Positions 19,125 through 26,966 of a stretch of 64,000 nucleotides of DNA are shown here, one piece after another. Origin of the DNA: Meiothermus rufus DSM 22234. GTDB taxonomy: Bacteria; Deinococcota; Deinococci; Deinococcales; Thermaceae. The notes beneath the pieces are model-generated. The model ran no database searches and was not told the DNA's origin. It saw nothing but the letters and a program-made list of their open reading frames with translations. Position 1 is the stretch's first letter. Every line of letters begins with the position of its first letter. Made by a program: the position numbers and the translations under genes. Where the stretch lies: NCBI RefSeq assembly GCF_000423425.1, contig NZ_AUHY01000003.1, positions 17,986 through 81,985 of the forward strand, read 5' to 3'.

Positions 19125-19610
19125 ATGCTAAGCTGGCTCGACCTGATGGCCCTGGTGGCCCTCTCCGCTGCCCTAGCCCTGGGCATACGGCAGGGGGCCT
19201 CCTTCACCCTGGCCTTCGCACCGGCCCTGCTGCTGTACCTGTTGCTGGCCCCCCTGTTGGCCCCTTTGCTGCCGGCCTGGGGCATGCCCTGGCTGGCCGG
19301 GGGGCTGGGGCTGGCCATGGCCTACCTGGCCCAGTGGGTGCCCCTGCCCCCTCTGCGACCAGCCCTCGAGGGCCTGGTCGGGGGCCTGGGGGGTCTTCTA
19401 TGGGGCTTGCTGCTGGCCCTAACCCTCTGGGTCAGCTTCCCTAGTGAGTTTGTGGCCTCCACCGGGGCTTTGCGCTACCCTTCCGAACAGATACCCCTAG
19501 GGGTCAAGAAGGGCATCGTGCAAAGCCCCTTTGCCCGCCCGCTCTTCGACTGGATCGCCAGCCACCCCACCCTCAAAGCGGCCCTGCTGCCTAACCTCAA
19601 CCACCCCTAG
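19125..19610 (+). CDS. CvpA-family membrane protein
   Basis: 161 residues with four hydrophobic segments, beginning WLDLMALVALSAALALGIRQG. This matches the general layout of CvpA (colicin V production) family proteins, whose molecular role is poorly known. The C-terminal part after residue about 105 is soluble and ends PLFDWIASHPTLKAALLP. AAGGAG precedes the ATG. The upstream gap of 113 bases holds a TATACT box (19059-19064) without a good -35, and a GGGGGC/GCCCCC hairpin near 19077-19096. Confidence 0.6.
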   Translation: MLSWLDLMALVALSAALALGIRQGASFTLAFAPALLLYLLLAPLLAPLLPAWGMPWLAGGLGLAMAYLAQWVPLPPLRPALEGLVGGLGGLLWGLLLALTLWVSFPSEFVASTGALRYPSEQIPLGVKKGIVQSPFARPLFDWIASHPTLKAALLPNLNHP

Positions 19611-19613
19611 CCC

Positions 19614-20273
19614 CTATTTGCGTCCAAAGTCGGCGGGGTTCTCCCCCCAGTGCTCGGTTTGCCATTTGCATATGGGGTTGGGGTAGGTATGCTGGCGCAA
19701 CCACGCCTCAGCACGGGCCACGCGGGCAAACAAAGGGGCATTGGCCTCGGTGGGCCGCAGGTTGGTTCGCGCTTTCTTGGCCCGCACCCAGGCCAAGGCG
19801 TTGACGGAGTCGGAGTAAATGGGCCAATCGCAACCGCTCTCCTGACAATACATCAGGGCCTCTACAATGGCCAGAAACTCCCCTATGTTGTTGGTGCCCT
19901 GAACAAAAGGCCCCCGGCGGAAAATCTCCCGGCCCAGGATTGCGCCGCGCGCGGCGCAATTCCATGCCTCTCCATCGGCCCTAAGCTCCACACAGCGGTA
20001 TTCCAGCAGGCCCGGGTTACCACTACAGGCCGCATCCACACACAGGCTGGGCAAAAGGGGCGGGGGGGCTGTTCGAAGCTGGGGCTGTTTCGGACTGGTC
20101 GGTGAAGCCGCGTAGTCCTGATAGCGGCCCTGCAGAGCCTGCTGGGCCTCAGCCAGGCTGGTGAACTCCTTGTACTGGGCATTGGGATAGCCCTTGACCT
20201 GGGCTTCAGCCTGGGGCCAGCTCTCAAAAATACCGCTCTGGCGGCCTTTCCACACCACGTAATACTTTTTCAT
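19614..20273 (-). CDS. rnhA: Ribonuclease H1 with N-terminal viroplasmin (hybrid-binding) domain
   Basis: 219 residues. Residues about 1-50 (YYVVWKGRQSGIFESWPQAE, then YPNAQYKEF) form the RNA-DNA hybrid-binding domain seen in eukaryotic RNase H1 and some bacteria. The catalytic domain supplies VDAACSGNPG (Asp), NNIGEFLAI (Glu), YSDSVNALAW (Asp) and a C-terminal NPADFGRK (Asp), so the DEDD set is complete. It should remove RNA from R-loops and RNA primers. It lies directly downstream of msrA with a six-base gap and converges on the CvpA gene. Confidence 0.9.
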   Translation of the reverse strand: MKKYYVVWKGRQSGIFESWPQAEAQVKGYPNAQYKEFTSLAEAQQALQGRYQDYAASPTSPKQPQLRTAPPPLLPSLCVDAACSGNPGLLEYRCVELRADGEAWNCAARGAILGREIFRRGPFVQGTNNIGEFLAIVEALMYCQESGCDWPIYSDSVNALAWVRAKKARTNLRPTEANAPLFARVARAEAWLRQHTYPNPICKWQTEHWGENPADFGRK

Positions 20274-20279
20274 GCGAAC

Positions 20280-20831
20280 CTAGGCGGACGAACGCTTCAA
20301 GCGCCGGGCAAACTGCCGGCGGAACTTGGCCAGCTTGGGGCTTATCACCAGAGCACAGTAGGGTTGGTAGGGGTTGCGCTGAAAGTATTGCTGGTGGTAG
20401 TCCTCCGCAGGGTAAAAAGCCTCGAAAGGCACCAGCTCGGTGGCCAGAGGGCTAGGCCAGTAGGCCGCCTGAGCCTGCATCACCGCCTGGGCCGCGGCCC
20501 TTTGCTCTGGTGAATGGTAAAGGATGATCGAGCGGTACTGTGGCCCCACGTCGTGGCCCTGACGGTTAGGGGTGGTGGGGTCGTGAATGGCAAAGAAAAC
20601 CTCTAAGATCTCGCGGTAGGCAATGACCCCGGGGTCGAAGGTCAGCTGCACCACCTCGGCATGTCCGGTCTGCTGGCTACATACCTGGGCATAGGTGGGG
20701 TGAGGCAGATGCCCCCCGGCATACCCCGAAACCACTTTCACCACACCTTCCAACTCGCTGTAGACCGCCTCCAAGCACCAGAAGCACCCACCGCCCAAAG
20801 TGGCCCGCTCCAGATTTGGCATGGCCTTCAT
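20280..20831 (-). CDS. msrA: Peptide methionine sulfoxide reductase A
   Basis: 183 residues, the usual MsrA length. The catalytic GGGCFWCLEAVY motif is at residues about 12-23, followed by SGYAGGHLPHPTYAQVCSQQ and GHAEVVQLTFDP, all characteristic. It reduces the S-epimer of methionine sulfoxide in the cytoplasm using thioredoxin. The start at 20831 could instead be the ATG three codons later, which changes little. It forms a two-gene unit with rnhA. Confidence 0.95.
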   Translation of the reverse strand: MKAMPNLERATLGGGCFWCLEAVYSELEGVVKVVSGYAGGHLPHPTYAQVCSQQTGHAEVVQLTFDPGVIAYREILEVFFAIHDPTTPNRQGHDVGPQYRSIILYHSPEQRAAAQAVMQAQAAYWPSPLATELVPFEAFYPAEDYHQQYFQRNPYQPYCALVISPKLAKFRRQFARRLKRSSA

Positions 20832-20872
20832 TGTGGCCAGCCTCGAGGCTTTGCGCTGTGGTCTAACCCACC

Positions 20873-21841
20873 CTAAAGGGCCAACACCCGGGCCAGCTCG
20901 AGCTTCCTACGGTCGATGTCCTTGCGTTTTTCGATGGCTTCCCTAAAGGGGGTAAGGCGAATCTCCCCGTTGACCTCGCCGATGGCTACCCCGCTGGCCC
21001 CGCTCAGCAGGGCCTCGACGCAGGCCGCCCCCAGTCGGCTGGCCAGCACGCGATCCTTGGCGGTGGGGCTGCCCCCCCGCTGAATGTGCCCCAGCACGGT
21101 CACCCGGCCCTCAAAGCCAGCGTAACTGCGCACATCCTTAGCGAGCTGCTCGGCCCCCCCCTCGTACCCTCCCTCGGCCACCACCACAATCGAGGAACGC
21201 TTACCTTTCTGGGCCGACTGGCTGATGATCTCGGCACAGGTCTTGGGGTCGGTGGGCTCCTCGGGCACCACGATCACCTCGGCCCCACCCGCAATGCCCA
21301 CCTCCAAGGCAATAAAACCAGCATGCCGCCCCATCACCTCGATGAAGAAAACCCTGGAGTGGCTGGCGGCGGTATCGCGGATACGGTCAATGGCTTCCAG
21401 TGCGGTGTTGACCGCTGTATCGAAGCCAATGGTGTAATCGGTGCCGTACAAGTCGTTGTCGATGGTACCTGGAGCCCCCACTACCGGAATATGGTGTTCC
21501 GCGATGAGCTTGGTTGCCCCGGCATAGGTGCCATTCCCCCCGATGGCAATTACTCCATCCACCCCGGCCTTGCGCAGGTTTTCCGCGGCCTTGGCCCGCC
21601 CCTCGGGGGTCATGAACTCCTGGCTGCGAGCGGTCAGCAGGATGGTTCCCCCCCGCTGCAGGGTATTGGCCACATCCCGTGGCCCTAGAGGTATGAAGTC
21701 ACCCTCGATCATGCCCTGGTACCCGCTGCGAATACCGATGACCTCCAGGCCATGAGCCACAGCACTGCGCACCACCGCGCGAATGGCCGCGTTCATTCCA
21801 GGAGCATCGCCTCCGCTGGTAAAAACCGCGATTCTTTTCAT
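20873..21841 (-). CDS. pfkA: ATP-dependent 6-phosphofructokinase
   Basis: 322 residues. The start at 21841 gives the standard MKRIAVFTSGGDAPGMNAAI opening and has GGAG upstream; a start four codons earlier lacks support. GGNGTYAGA, GTIDNDLYGTDYTIGFDTA, EVMGRHAG and the late GHIQRGGSPTAKDRV are typical of the allosteric bacterial enzyme. It phosphorylates fructose 6-phosphate in glycolysis. A perfect inverted repeat lies in the 5' leader, 15 bases before the start. Confidence 0.96.
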   Translation of the reverse strand: MKRIAVFTSGGDAPGMNAAIRAVVRSAVAHGLEVIGIRSGYQGMIEGDFIPLGPRDVANTLQRGGTILLTARSQEFMTPEGRAKAAENLRKAGVDGVIAIGGNGTYAGATKLIAEHHIPVVGAPGTIDNDLYGTDYTIGFDTAVNTALEAIDRIRDTAASHSRVFFIEVMGRHAGFIALEVGIAGGAEVIVVPEEPTDPKTCAEIISQSAQKGKRSSIVVVAEGGYEGGAEQLAKDVRSYAGFEGRVTVLGHIQRGGSPTAKDRVLASRLGAACVEALLSGASGVAIGEVNGEIRLTPFREAIEKRKDIDRRKLELARVLAL

Positions 21842-21855
21842 GCCAGACTCCAAAC

Positions 21856-21876
21856 TTTTTGGCCAGAAGCCAAAAA
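21856..21876. promoter_or_regulatory. Perfect 8-base inverted repeat in the pfkA leader
   Basis: TTTTTGGC (21856-21863) and GCCAAAAA (21869-21876) are separated by five bases. The site lies between the probable pfkA promoter and its ribosome binding site and could be an operator or a small RNA hairpin. No regulator is identified. Confidence 0.35.
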
Positions 21877-21978
21877 TCGCCTGTTAGTTTACTCGAGAAA
21901 GGCCCGCTTTGTGCCCTTGCGGTAATCGTCCGGTAATGCGGGTATCGTAACGTTCTAGAAACTAGACTAGGAGGCTAG

Positions 21979-22638
21979 ATGAAACGCTTCAAAGATCGCG
22001 CTCAGGCCGGAGAGCTTTTAGCCCAAAAATTGCTGGAGCTGGGCTACAGCCAAGAACCTCACCTCTGGGTCTTCGGCCTGCCCAGGGGCGGGGTGCCGGT
22101 GGCCTATGCGGTAGCCCAAAGGCTGAAAGCCCCCTTGGAGGTCTGGGTGGTGCGCAAGCTCGGCACCCCTGGTCATGAGGAGCTAGCTATGGGGGCCATC
22201 GCCTCGGGGGGTGGGCGGGTGCTTAATCAGGAAATCGTGGAGAGTTTAGGTCTTAATCCAAAGACCATCGCCGCTGTAGAACGCCAGGAACAGGCCGAGC
22301 TTCAGCAGCGGGAGCAGTTGTACCGCGGCCATAGGCCCTTCCCCAGCCTAAAGGGGCAGACGGTTTTGCTAATAGACGACGGCCTAGCCACCGGGGCCAC
22401 CATGCAGGCTGCGCTCATGGCCGCCCGGAGCCATCAGCCCAAGCGGCTGGTGGTGGCGGTACCGGTAGCCCCACCGGATACCGTGGCCAAGCTGCGCGCC
22501 ATAGCCGACGAGGTGGTGTGCCTAGAAACCCCGGCTTTCTTCCAGGCGGTGGGGCTGTGGTACGAACACTTCCCCCAGGTCTCGGACGCTGAGGTGCTCG
22601 AGCTGCTCTCAAAGGCCCAAAGTGGGCACAAGCCCTGA
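21979..22638 (+). CDS. Phosphoribosyltransferase-fold protein
   Basis: 219 residues with the PRPP loop VLLIDDGLATGATMQAAL at residues about 129-146 and an early FGLPRGGVPVAYAVAQ segment. This combination is typical of the stand-alone phosphoribosyltransferase family often annotated without a substrate. The reaction is unknown; it is not an obvious apt, hpt or upp. The ATG has TAGGAGG upstream. It diverges from pfkA and converges on a permease gene. Confidence 0.8.
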   Translation: MKRFKDRAQAGELLAQKLLELGYSQEPHLWVFGLPRGGVPVAYAVAQRLKAPLEVWVVRKLGTPGHEELAMGAIASGGGRVLNQEIVESLGLNPKTIAAVERQEQAELQQREQLYRGHRPFPSLKGQTVLLIDDGLATGATMQAALMAARSHQPKRLVVAVPVAPPDTVAKLRAIADEVVCLETPAFFQAVGLWYEHFPQVSDAEVLELLSKAQSGHKP

Positions 22639-22646
22639 AAGCCCCT

Positions 22647-23516
22647 TCACCCCGCGTCGGGGGTGACCTGCTCGGGGTGGGGTCGGTCGCTTTGAAGCTG
22701 GCTGATGAGGGTAGCCAGCAGAATCAAGCCCGCCCCCACCAGCCCTTGCCCCCCTAGGCGCTCACCCAACAGCACGAAGGCGAAAGCCGCCGCATAAACC
22801 GGCTCGAGGGTGAAAATAACCGCTGCCTGGGGAGCAGAAACCAGGCGCTGGCCCAAAGCCTGAAGCCAGACACACAAGGCCGAGGCCACCAAGCCCAAAT
22901 AGAGCAAGGAAAGATAGGGAAACTGGGCCAGATTCCACGCGGGCTTCTCCCCTAGCATCCAGAAAAACGAGCCCAGAGCCACTACCCACATCTGAACAGC
23001 GGTGAGGGACAAAGCGGGAAAACGCGGGGCCAGACGCTCCAGGCGCCAGATGTATAGGGCATAGGCCAGGGCAGTCCCCAGCGTCCACACATCCCCCTGG
23101 TTGGGGGGGGAGCCATCGTAGGACAAAAGCCCCACCCCACCGATGGCCAGCCCTGCCGCCCACCAAACCGAGCGGCCCAGGCGGTGCCCCAGCAGGCCCA
23201 GCAGTACCGGGAGGATCACCACGTAGAGGGTGGTGATAAAGGCGCTACGGCTGGCGGTGGTGTATTCCAGGCCAATGGTCTGGGTCAGGTAGGCCACAAA
23301 CAGCAGCAACCCTAGCTCGAGGCCAGCCCGCCACAAGCGCCCTTCACCTCTAAGCAAGAAGGGGGCCAAAGCCAAACTGGCAATGGCAAAGCGCAAAAAG
23401 TTGACCTGGCCTGGCTCTAAGGTTTGCAGGCTATCCTTCACCAGTACGAAGGTGCTACCCCAGAACAAGGTGGCCAGGTTGAGATAGACAACACCCAACC
23501 ACCGACCCTGCCACAC
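22647..23516 (-). CDS. DMT/EamA-family membrane transporter
   Basis: 289 residues with about ten hydrophobic segments in two repeated halves, opening LNLATLFWGSTFVLVKDSL, as in EamA-type drug/metabolite transporters. Substrate cannot be predicted. The start is GTG at 23516, seven bases after a TAGACT box and with no ribosome binding site, so the transcript is probably leaderless. Confidence 0.85.
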   Translation of the reverse strand: MWQGRWLGVVYLNLATLFWGSTFVLVKDSLQTLEPGQVNFLRFAIASLALAPFLLRGEGRLWRAGLELGLLLFVAYLTQTIGLEYTTASRSAFITTLYVVILPVLLGLLGHRLGRSVWWAAGLAIGGVGLLSYDGSPPNQGDVWTLGTALAYALYIWRLERLAPRFPALSLTAVQMWVVALGSFFWMLGEKPAWNLAQFPYLSLLYLGLVASALCVWLQALGQRLVSAPQAAVIFTLEPVYAAAFAFVLLGERLGGQGLVGAGLILLATLISQLQSDRPHPEQVTPDAG

Positions 23517-23523
23517 AAAGGCC

Positions 23524-23529
23524 AGTCTA
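23524..23529 (-). promoter_or_regulatory. -10 box TAGACT before the DMT transporter gene
   Basis: TAGACT followed by seven bases and GTG, matching the recurring leaderless layout. Confidence 0.55.
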
Positions 23530-23573
23530 CGGGCAAAACCAGGCCGGAGGCTACCCCGCCGGTTCTGTGGGCC

Positions 23574-23990
23574 TCAGATTTCGTGCCGCTCCATAAGGGA
23601 CCAAAGCCTAGACCCTGCCGGCTTTCCAGCGGGCACCACCTGCACCGGCACCCCAGCCCCAGCCACTATGCTCTGCGCCACCTGTCCTAGCTTGGGCGCG
23701 CCTGGCCGGGGTCCATCGCAGCGACCAACGACGATCAGGCCGGCCCGGATTTTCCGGATAGCGCCAGCTACAACCTCGCCCACACTCTGCTCTTGGGCCT
23801 CTACCAGCAGCACTACCGGTTTAGGCCGAGCCTCTTGCAGCGCAAAAAATCTGGGCAACGGTGGCCTCGGTGTCCTCGAGCACATGCAGCAGGGTCACAC
23901 TACACCCCAGCCAGCGGGACAGAAAGCATGCTGTACCGCCGCCAAACTGCCCTCGCCCAGCCCCATGAACACCAAGATGTGGCGAAACAT
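23574..23990 (-). pseudogene. Universal stress protein (UspA) gene with two frameshifts
   Basis: Three frames together give a UspA protein. Frame one starts MFRHILVFMGLGEGSLAAVQ at 23990, after GGGAGG, and stops after about 31 codons. A second frame supplies FLSRWLGCSVTLLHVLED, and a third supplies FALQEARPKPVVLLVEA through IRAGLIVVGR to the end. The first shift is near 23925-23940. The second is at a run of six A on the plus strand (23844-23849). Either the gene is dead or these are sequencing indels. UspA proteins bind ATP and act in stress adaptation. Confidence 0.7.
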
Positions 23991-24105
23991 GGACGCCTCC
24001 CACAACCCACCTCAGGGTGACGCAAGGACATTACCAGGGTGTTAGTGCCAGTTTCTACTTCCTTTGGCGGATGAAACGGTAATGGAGTTGTAACAGAATT
24101 AAGAC

Positions 24106-24950
24106 ATGAGCAGGTCGCTGCCCCGAGCGGAACAACCCCCACCTGAGCTGCGGATTCATACCTTGGGCCAGGTGGGGGTATGGGTAGGCGGCCAGCCCGC
24201 CAAATGGCACGCCCACAGCGCGGTAGCTTTCTTCTTCTACCTGTTCTCCCATCCTAAGGGTCGCCGCAGAGAGGAAATCCTCGAGGCTTTGTGGGGTCTC
24301 GACCCTAGCCCCATGGCCAACAACCGCTTTCGCGTAACGGTGTTCCGCGTTCGAGCCGCCCTTTACCCTGGGGTCATCGTGGAGGAATACGGGCGCTACC
24401 GCCTGGCTGAGGCCGTACTACGCAGCAGTGACCTGTTTGCTTTTTATCAGGCCCTCCAGGAAGCACAGCAAGCCCCCTGTGCGACTCTGCGTTTGCAAGC
24501 CAAGCCTATCAAAAGGCTTTGGTGCTCTACCTGGGCGAGTATCTACCCGGTTTCAAAGACAACTGGGTCGCCCAGCCGCGAGAAGAACACAAAAACGCCT
24601 ATATCCGAGCTTTGCTGGAGGTAGCCCTGATCCACCAAAAGCAGGCCGACTGGGCCGCGGCCAGCCGGTACTTCGAGCAGGCCCTACAAGCCGACCCTTA
24701 TCTGGGCGAGAATTACCACCAGCGCCTGATGTGGTGCCTGGCCGCCGCGGGCGAGCGTTACCGAGCCATCGAGCACTACCGCCGGTTGGCCCGCTTTCTG
24801 AAAGAGGAACTGGGCGACACCCCTATGCCCGAAACCCAGGAGCTAGCCGAACGCATCAAGCACAACCTGCCTCTCCCTCCTTGCTGGCAAGCCAGCCCAT
24901 TGGCTTGCGAAAGCCCACCCCCTCGAGCGGCCCCTTCCCTACCCCACTGA
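24106..24950 (+). pseudogene. SARP/BTAD-type regulator gene with one frameshift
   Basis: The first frame (from 24106) gives ELRIHTLGQVGVWVGGQPA, EEILEALWGLDPSPMANNRF and VTVFRVRAALYPGV, a SARP winged-helix domain. It goes off-family after a run of five C at 24473-24477. One extra C there restores the frame to SAFASQAYQKALVLYLGEYL and the BTAD domain that follows, ending near 24950. The genome therefore appears to have lost one base, or the read has an indel. It resembles the regulator at the left end of the window but lacks long TPR extensions. Confidence 0.7.
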
Positions 24951-24958
24951 ACTAGGGC

Positions 24959-26641
24959 TTAGACAACCCGGTTTTTGCCCAAGCGCTTGGCCTGATAGAG
25001 GTTGCGATCGGCTTCGGCTAGCAGATGAGCCGGGCTCTCTAGGCTGAGGTCGCTGCTCAAACCTATGGAAAGGGTAACCCGCAAGCCCGGATGAAGGGTA
25101 TGCCAAGGATATTCAGCCACAATCAAGCGTATCTTCTCGCAAACATTCCGAGCCTGCTCCTGACTTGCCTCGAGGAAGAGCAAAACAAACTCCTCTCCGC
25201 CATAGCGGGCTACTAGGTCGGTCTCACGACAGGCCTGCCGCAGCAACCGGGCCACGGTGCGCAAAACCACATCGCCCACCGCGTGCGAGAACCGGTCGTT
25301 GATCTGTTTGAAGTCGTCGACATCGGCAATGGCTAGGGAAAGGGGGTGCTGGTAGCGGCGAGCCCGGTGGAATTCCTCTGCCAGGCGGCCATCTAGGTAG
25401 CGACGGTTGTAAAGCCCGGTCAGGGCATCCTCCAAGGAGAGCCGCTCGAGCTCTTGTAGCAAAAGGGTTTTCTGCCGGTCGGCCTCCCGCAGGGCTTCAT
25501 GCAGCTCCTTCAGCTCGGCATAGGCCTGGGCCAGCTCCGCATTCTTGCGGCGCTCGAGTTCAGCCTCGCGACGCACCTGCTCTACCTGGAAGCTAATCTG
25601 CAAGTTCTTCAGCCGACGATCGGTGTTCTCGTTGAATACCTGCCGTTCCAGCCGTTGGGCAGCCTCCAGGTGCTCGAGGGCTTGGGCCAGGCTTCCCCGC
25701 TGCTTATATACCTCGGCTAAGGCCTGTTGGGCTTCAGACTGCTTGGGCTTTTGTGCCGTGTGCTGGGCTAGAGCCAGGGCTTCTTGCAGGAGAATAAGGG
25801 CCTCTTCCAGCCGTCCCAGTCGCAGGTATAGCCGCCCCAAGCACAACCGCGCCTCCACCTCTCCTGTTGCCTGCTTGCCTAGACGGAAATGCTCGAGGCT
25901 TTGCCAATGCAATCGCTCGGCCTCCTCGGCGCGCCCCTGGTGCTCGTAAACCAAGGCCAGGTTGTTTAACACACTTCCCCTGGATAGGTGTTCCAAGGCC
26001 CCGATCTGCTCGAGAGCCTCCCTCAGCACTGCCTCAGCTTCATCGAAGCGCCCCAGGTTCTTCAGCGCAATTCCCATATTGCTGAGGGTCATGTAGATGA
26101 GCCGCCGTTCTCCCAATTGCCGTGCCAGGGCGCAACTTTGCCGATAATAGGCCAGCCCCTCCTCCAGCTGCCCATTCTTCGAACATATAATCCCTATGCT
26201 GTTGAGTGTACTGGCCTGCCCACTCAAATCCCCTTGGCTTTGGTGAAGCCGATAATTCTCCACGAAATATTCCATGGCCTTCTCATAGTTGCCCAGCGAG
26301 TCGTGTACGATCCCCAAGCCGCGCAAGCTGTCTGCTGTACCCTTGGGGTCACGCAACTCCTGGTAAAGCAACAGTGCCTTCTGAAAGTTGTCCAAGGCCT
26401 GAGCCTGGTTCCCCAGGTTGTGGTGGGCCCACGCCAGCTCAAAATAGGCACTGGCCTCGCCGGAGGTATACCCGGCTGCCCTGGCTTCTGCAATGGCCTG
26501 CTGGGCCAGTTCAAGGGCCCGCGGCACATCCCTGGCCGACCATGCCGAGGCTAGGCGAATGAGCAACTCGGTGCGGACTACGGGGTCGGTGGCCACCTCG
26601 AGCTGGGCCTCGAGCCCAAACAGATCGGAATCCTCTCCCAT
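24959..26641 (-). CDS. TPR-repeat diguanylate cyclase (GGDEF)
   Basis: 560 residues. Residues about 10-330 are TPR repeats (for example AYFELAWAHHNLGNQAQALD and GSVLNNLALVYEHQGR), residues about 335-390 are a coiled coil, and the C-terminal 160 residues are a GGDEF domain with LTGLYNRRYLDGRL and the active site YGGEEF. An RETD motif five residues before GGEEF matches the product-inhibition I-site. It should make cyclic di-GMP in response to an input sensed through the TPRs. There is no membrane segment, so it is cytoplasmic. Confidence 0.9.
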   Translation of the reverse strand: MGEDSDLFGLEAQLEVATDPVVRTELLIRLASAWSARDVPRALELAQQAIAEARAAGYTSGEASAYFELAWAHHNLGNQAQALDNFQKALLLYQELRDPKGTADSLRGLGIVHDSLGNYEKAMEYFVENYRLHQSQGDLSGQASTLNSIGIICSKNGQLEEGLAYYRQSCALARQLGERRLIYMTLSNMGIALKNLGRFDEAEAVLREALEQIGALEHLSRGSVLNNLALVYEHQGRAEEAERLHWQSLEHFRLGKQATGEVEARLCLGRLYLRLGRLEEALILLQEALALAQHTAQKPKQSEAQQALAEVYKQRGSLAQALEHLEAAQRLERQVFNENTDRRLKNLQISFQVEQVRREAELERRKNAELAQAYAELKELHEALREADRQKTLLLQELERLSLEDALTGLYNRRYLDGRLAEEFHRARRYQHPLSLAIADVDDFKQINDRFSHAVGDVVLRTVARLLRQACRETDLVARYGGEEFVLLFLEASQEQARNVCEKIRLIVAEYPWHTLHPGLRVTLSIGLSSDLSLESPAHLLAEADRNLYQAKRLGKNRVV

Positions 26642-26966
26642 CCCAACGCCCTCTAGAAGGCAGATTCTTCAACGATGACACCTCGCTGCAACAAACACAC
26701 AATACCACCCTGGCCACCCATTCGGCGGCCATATGCCCCCAGTCCAGCCTTATTCCCGGGCACACCCCGCCCTTGACAAAACCCCCACTCTCCTCCACAC
26801 TGCTAGGGTTGCGCCTACTCAAAGCCACGGGTGCGGCCAGGCGCATGGTTCAGTGAAGCCGTACATCCTTACCCCACTGGTATAGTCTCAACATTCGGTT
26901 CTTTCTGGGATGAGCGGCTCGAACCCATAGGGTTTCTTCCAAAGCCCACACCCAAAAAGGACATGT
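26642..26966. other. 325-base intergenic region between the GGDEF and hera genes
   Basis: Divergent region with no convincing gene. It holds a strong extended -10 promoter for hera at its right end. TTGACA at 26774-26779 looks like a -35 on the plus strand, but no good -10 follows at the right distance. Short frames seen here have no family resemblance. Confidence 0.6.
26878..26886 (+). promoter_or_regulatory. Extended -10 promoter (TGGTATAGT) for hera
   Basis: TG, one base, then TATAGT (26881-26886). Transcription would start near 26893 and leave a leader of about 74 bases, with a small AACCC/GGGTT hairpin. The -35 is weak, as expected for an extended -10 promoter. Confidence 0.55.

Noticed and set aside
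26774..26779. TTGACA as the -35 of a hera promoter
   Set aside because: No acceptable -10 lies 15-19 bases downstream; the extended -10 at 26878-26886 is a better promoter.
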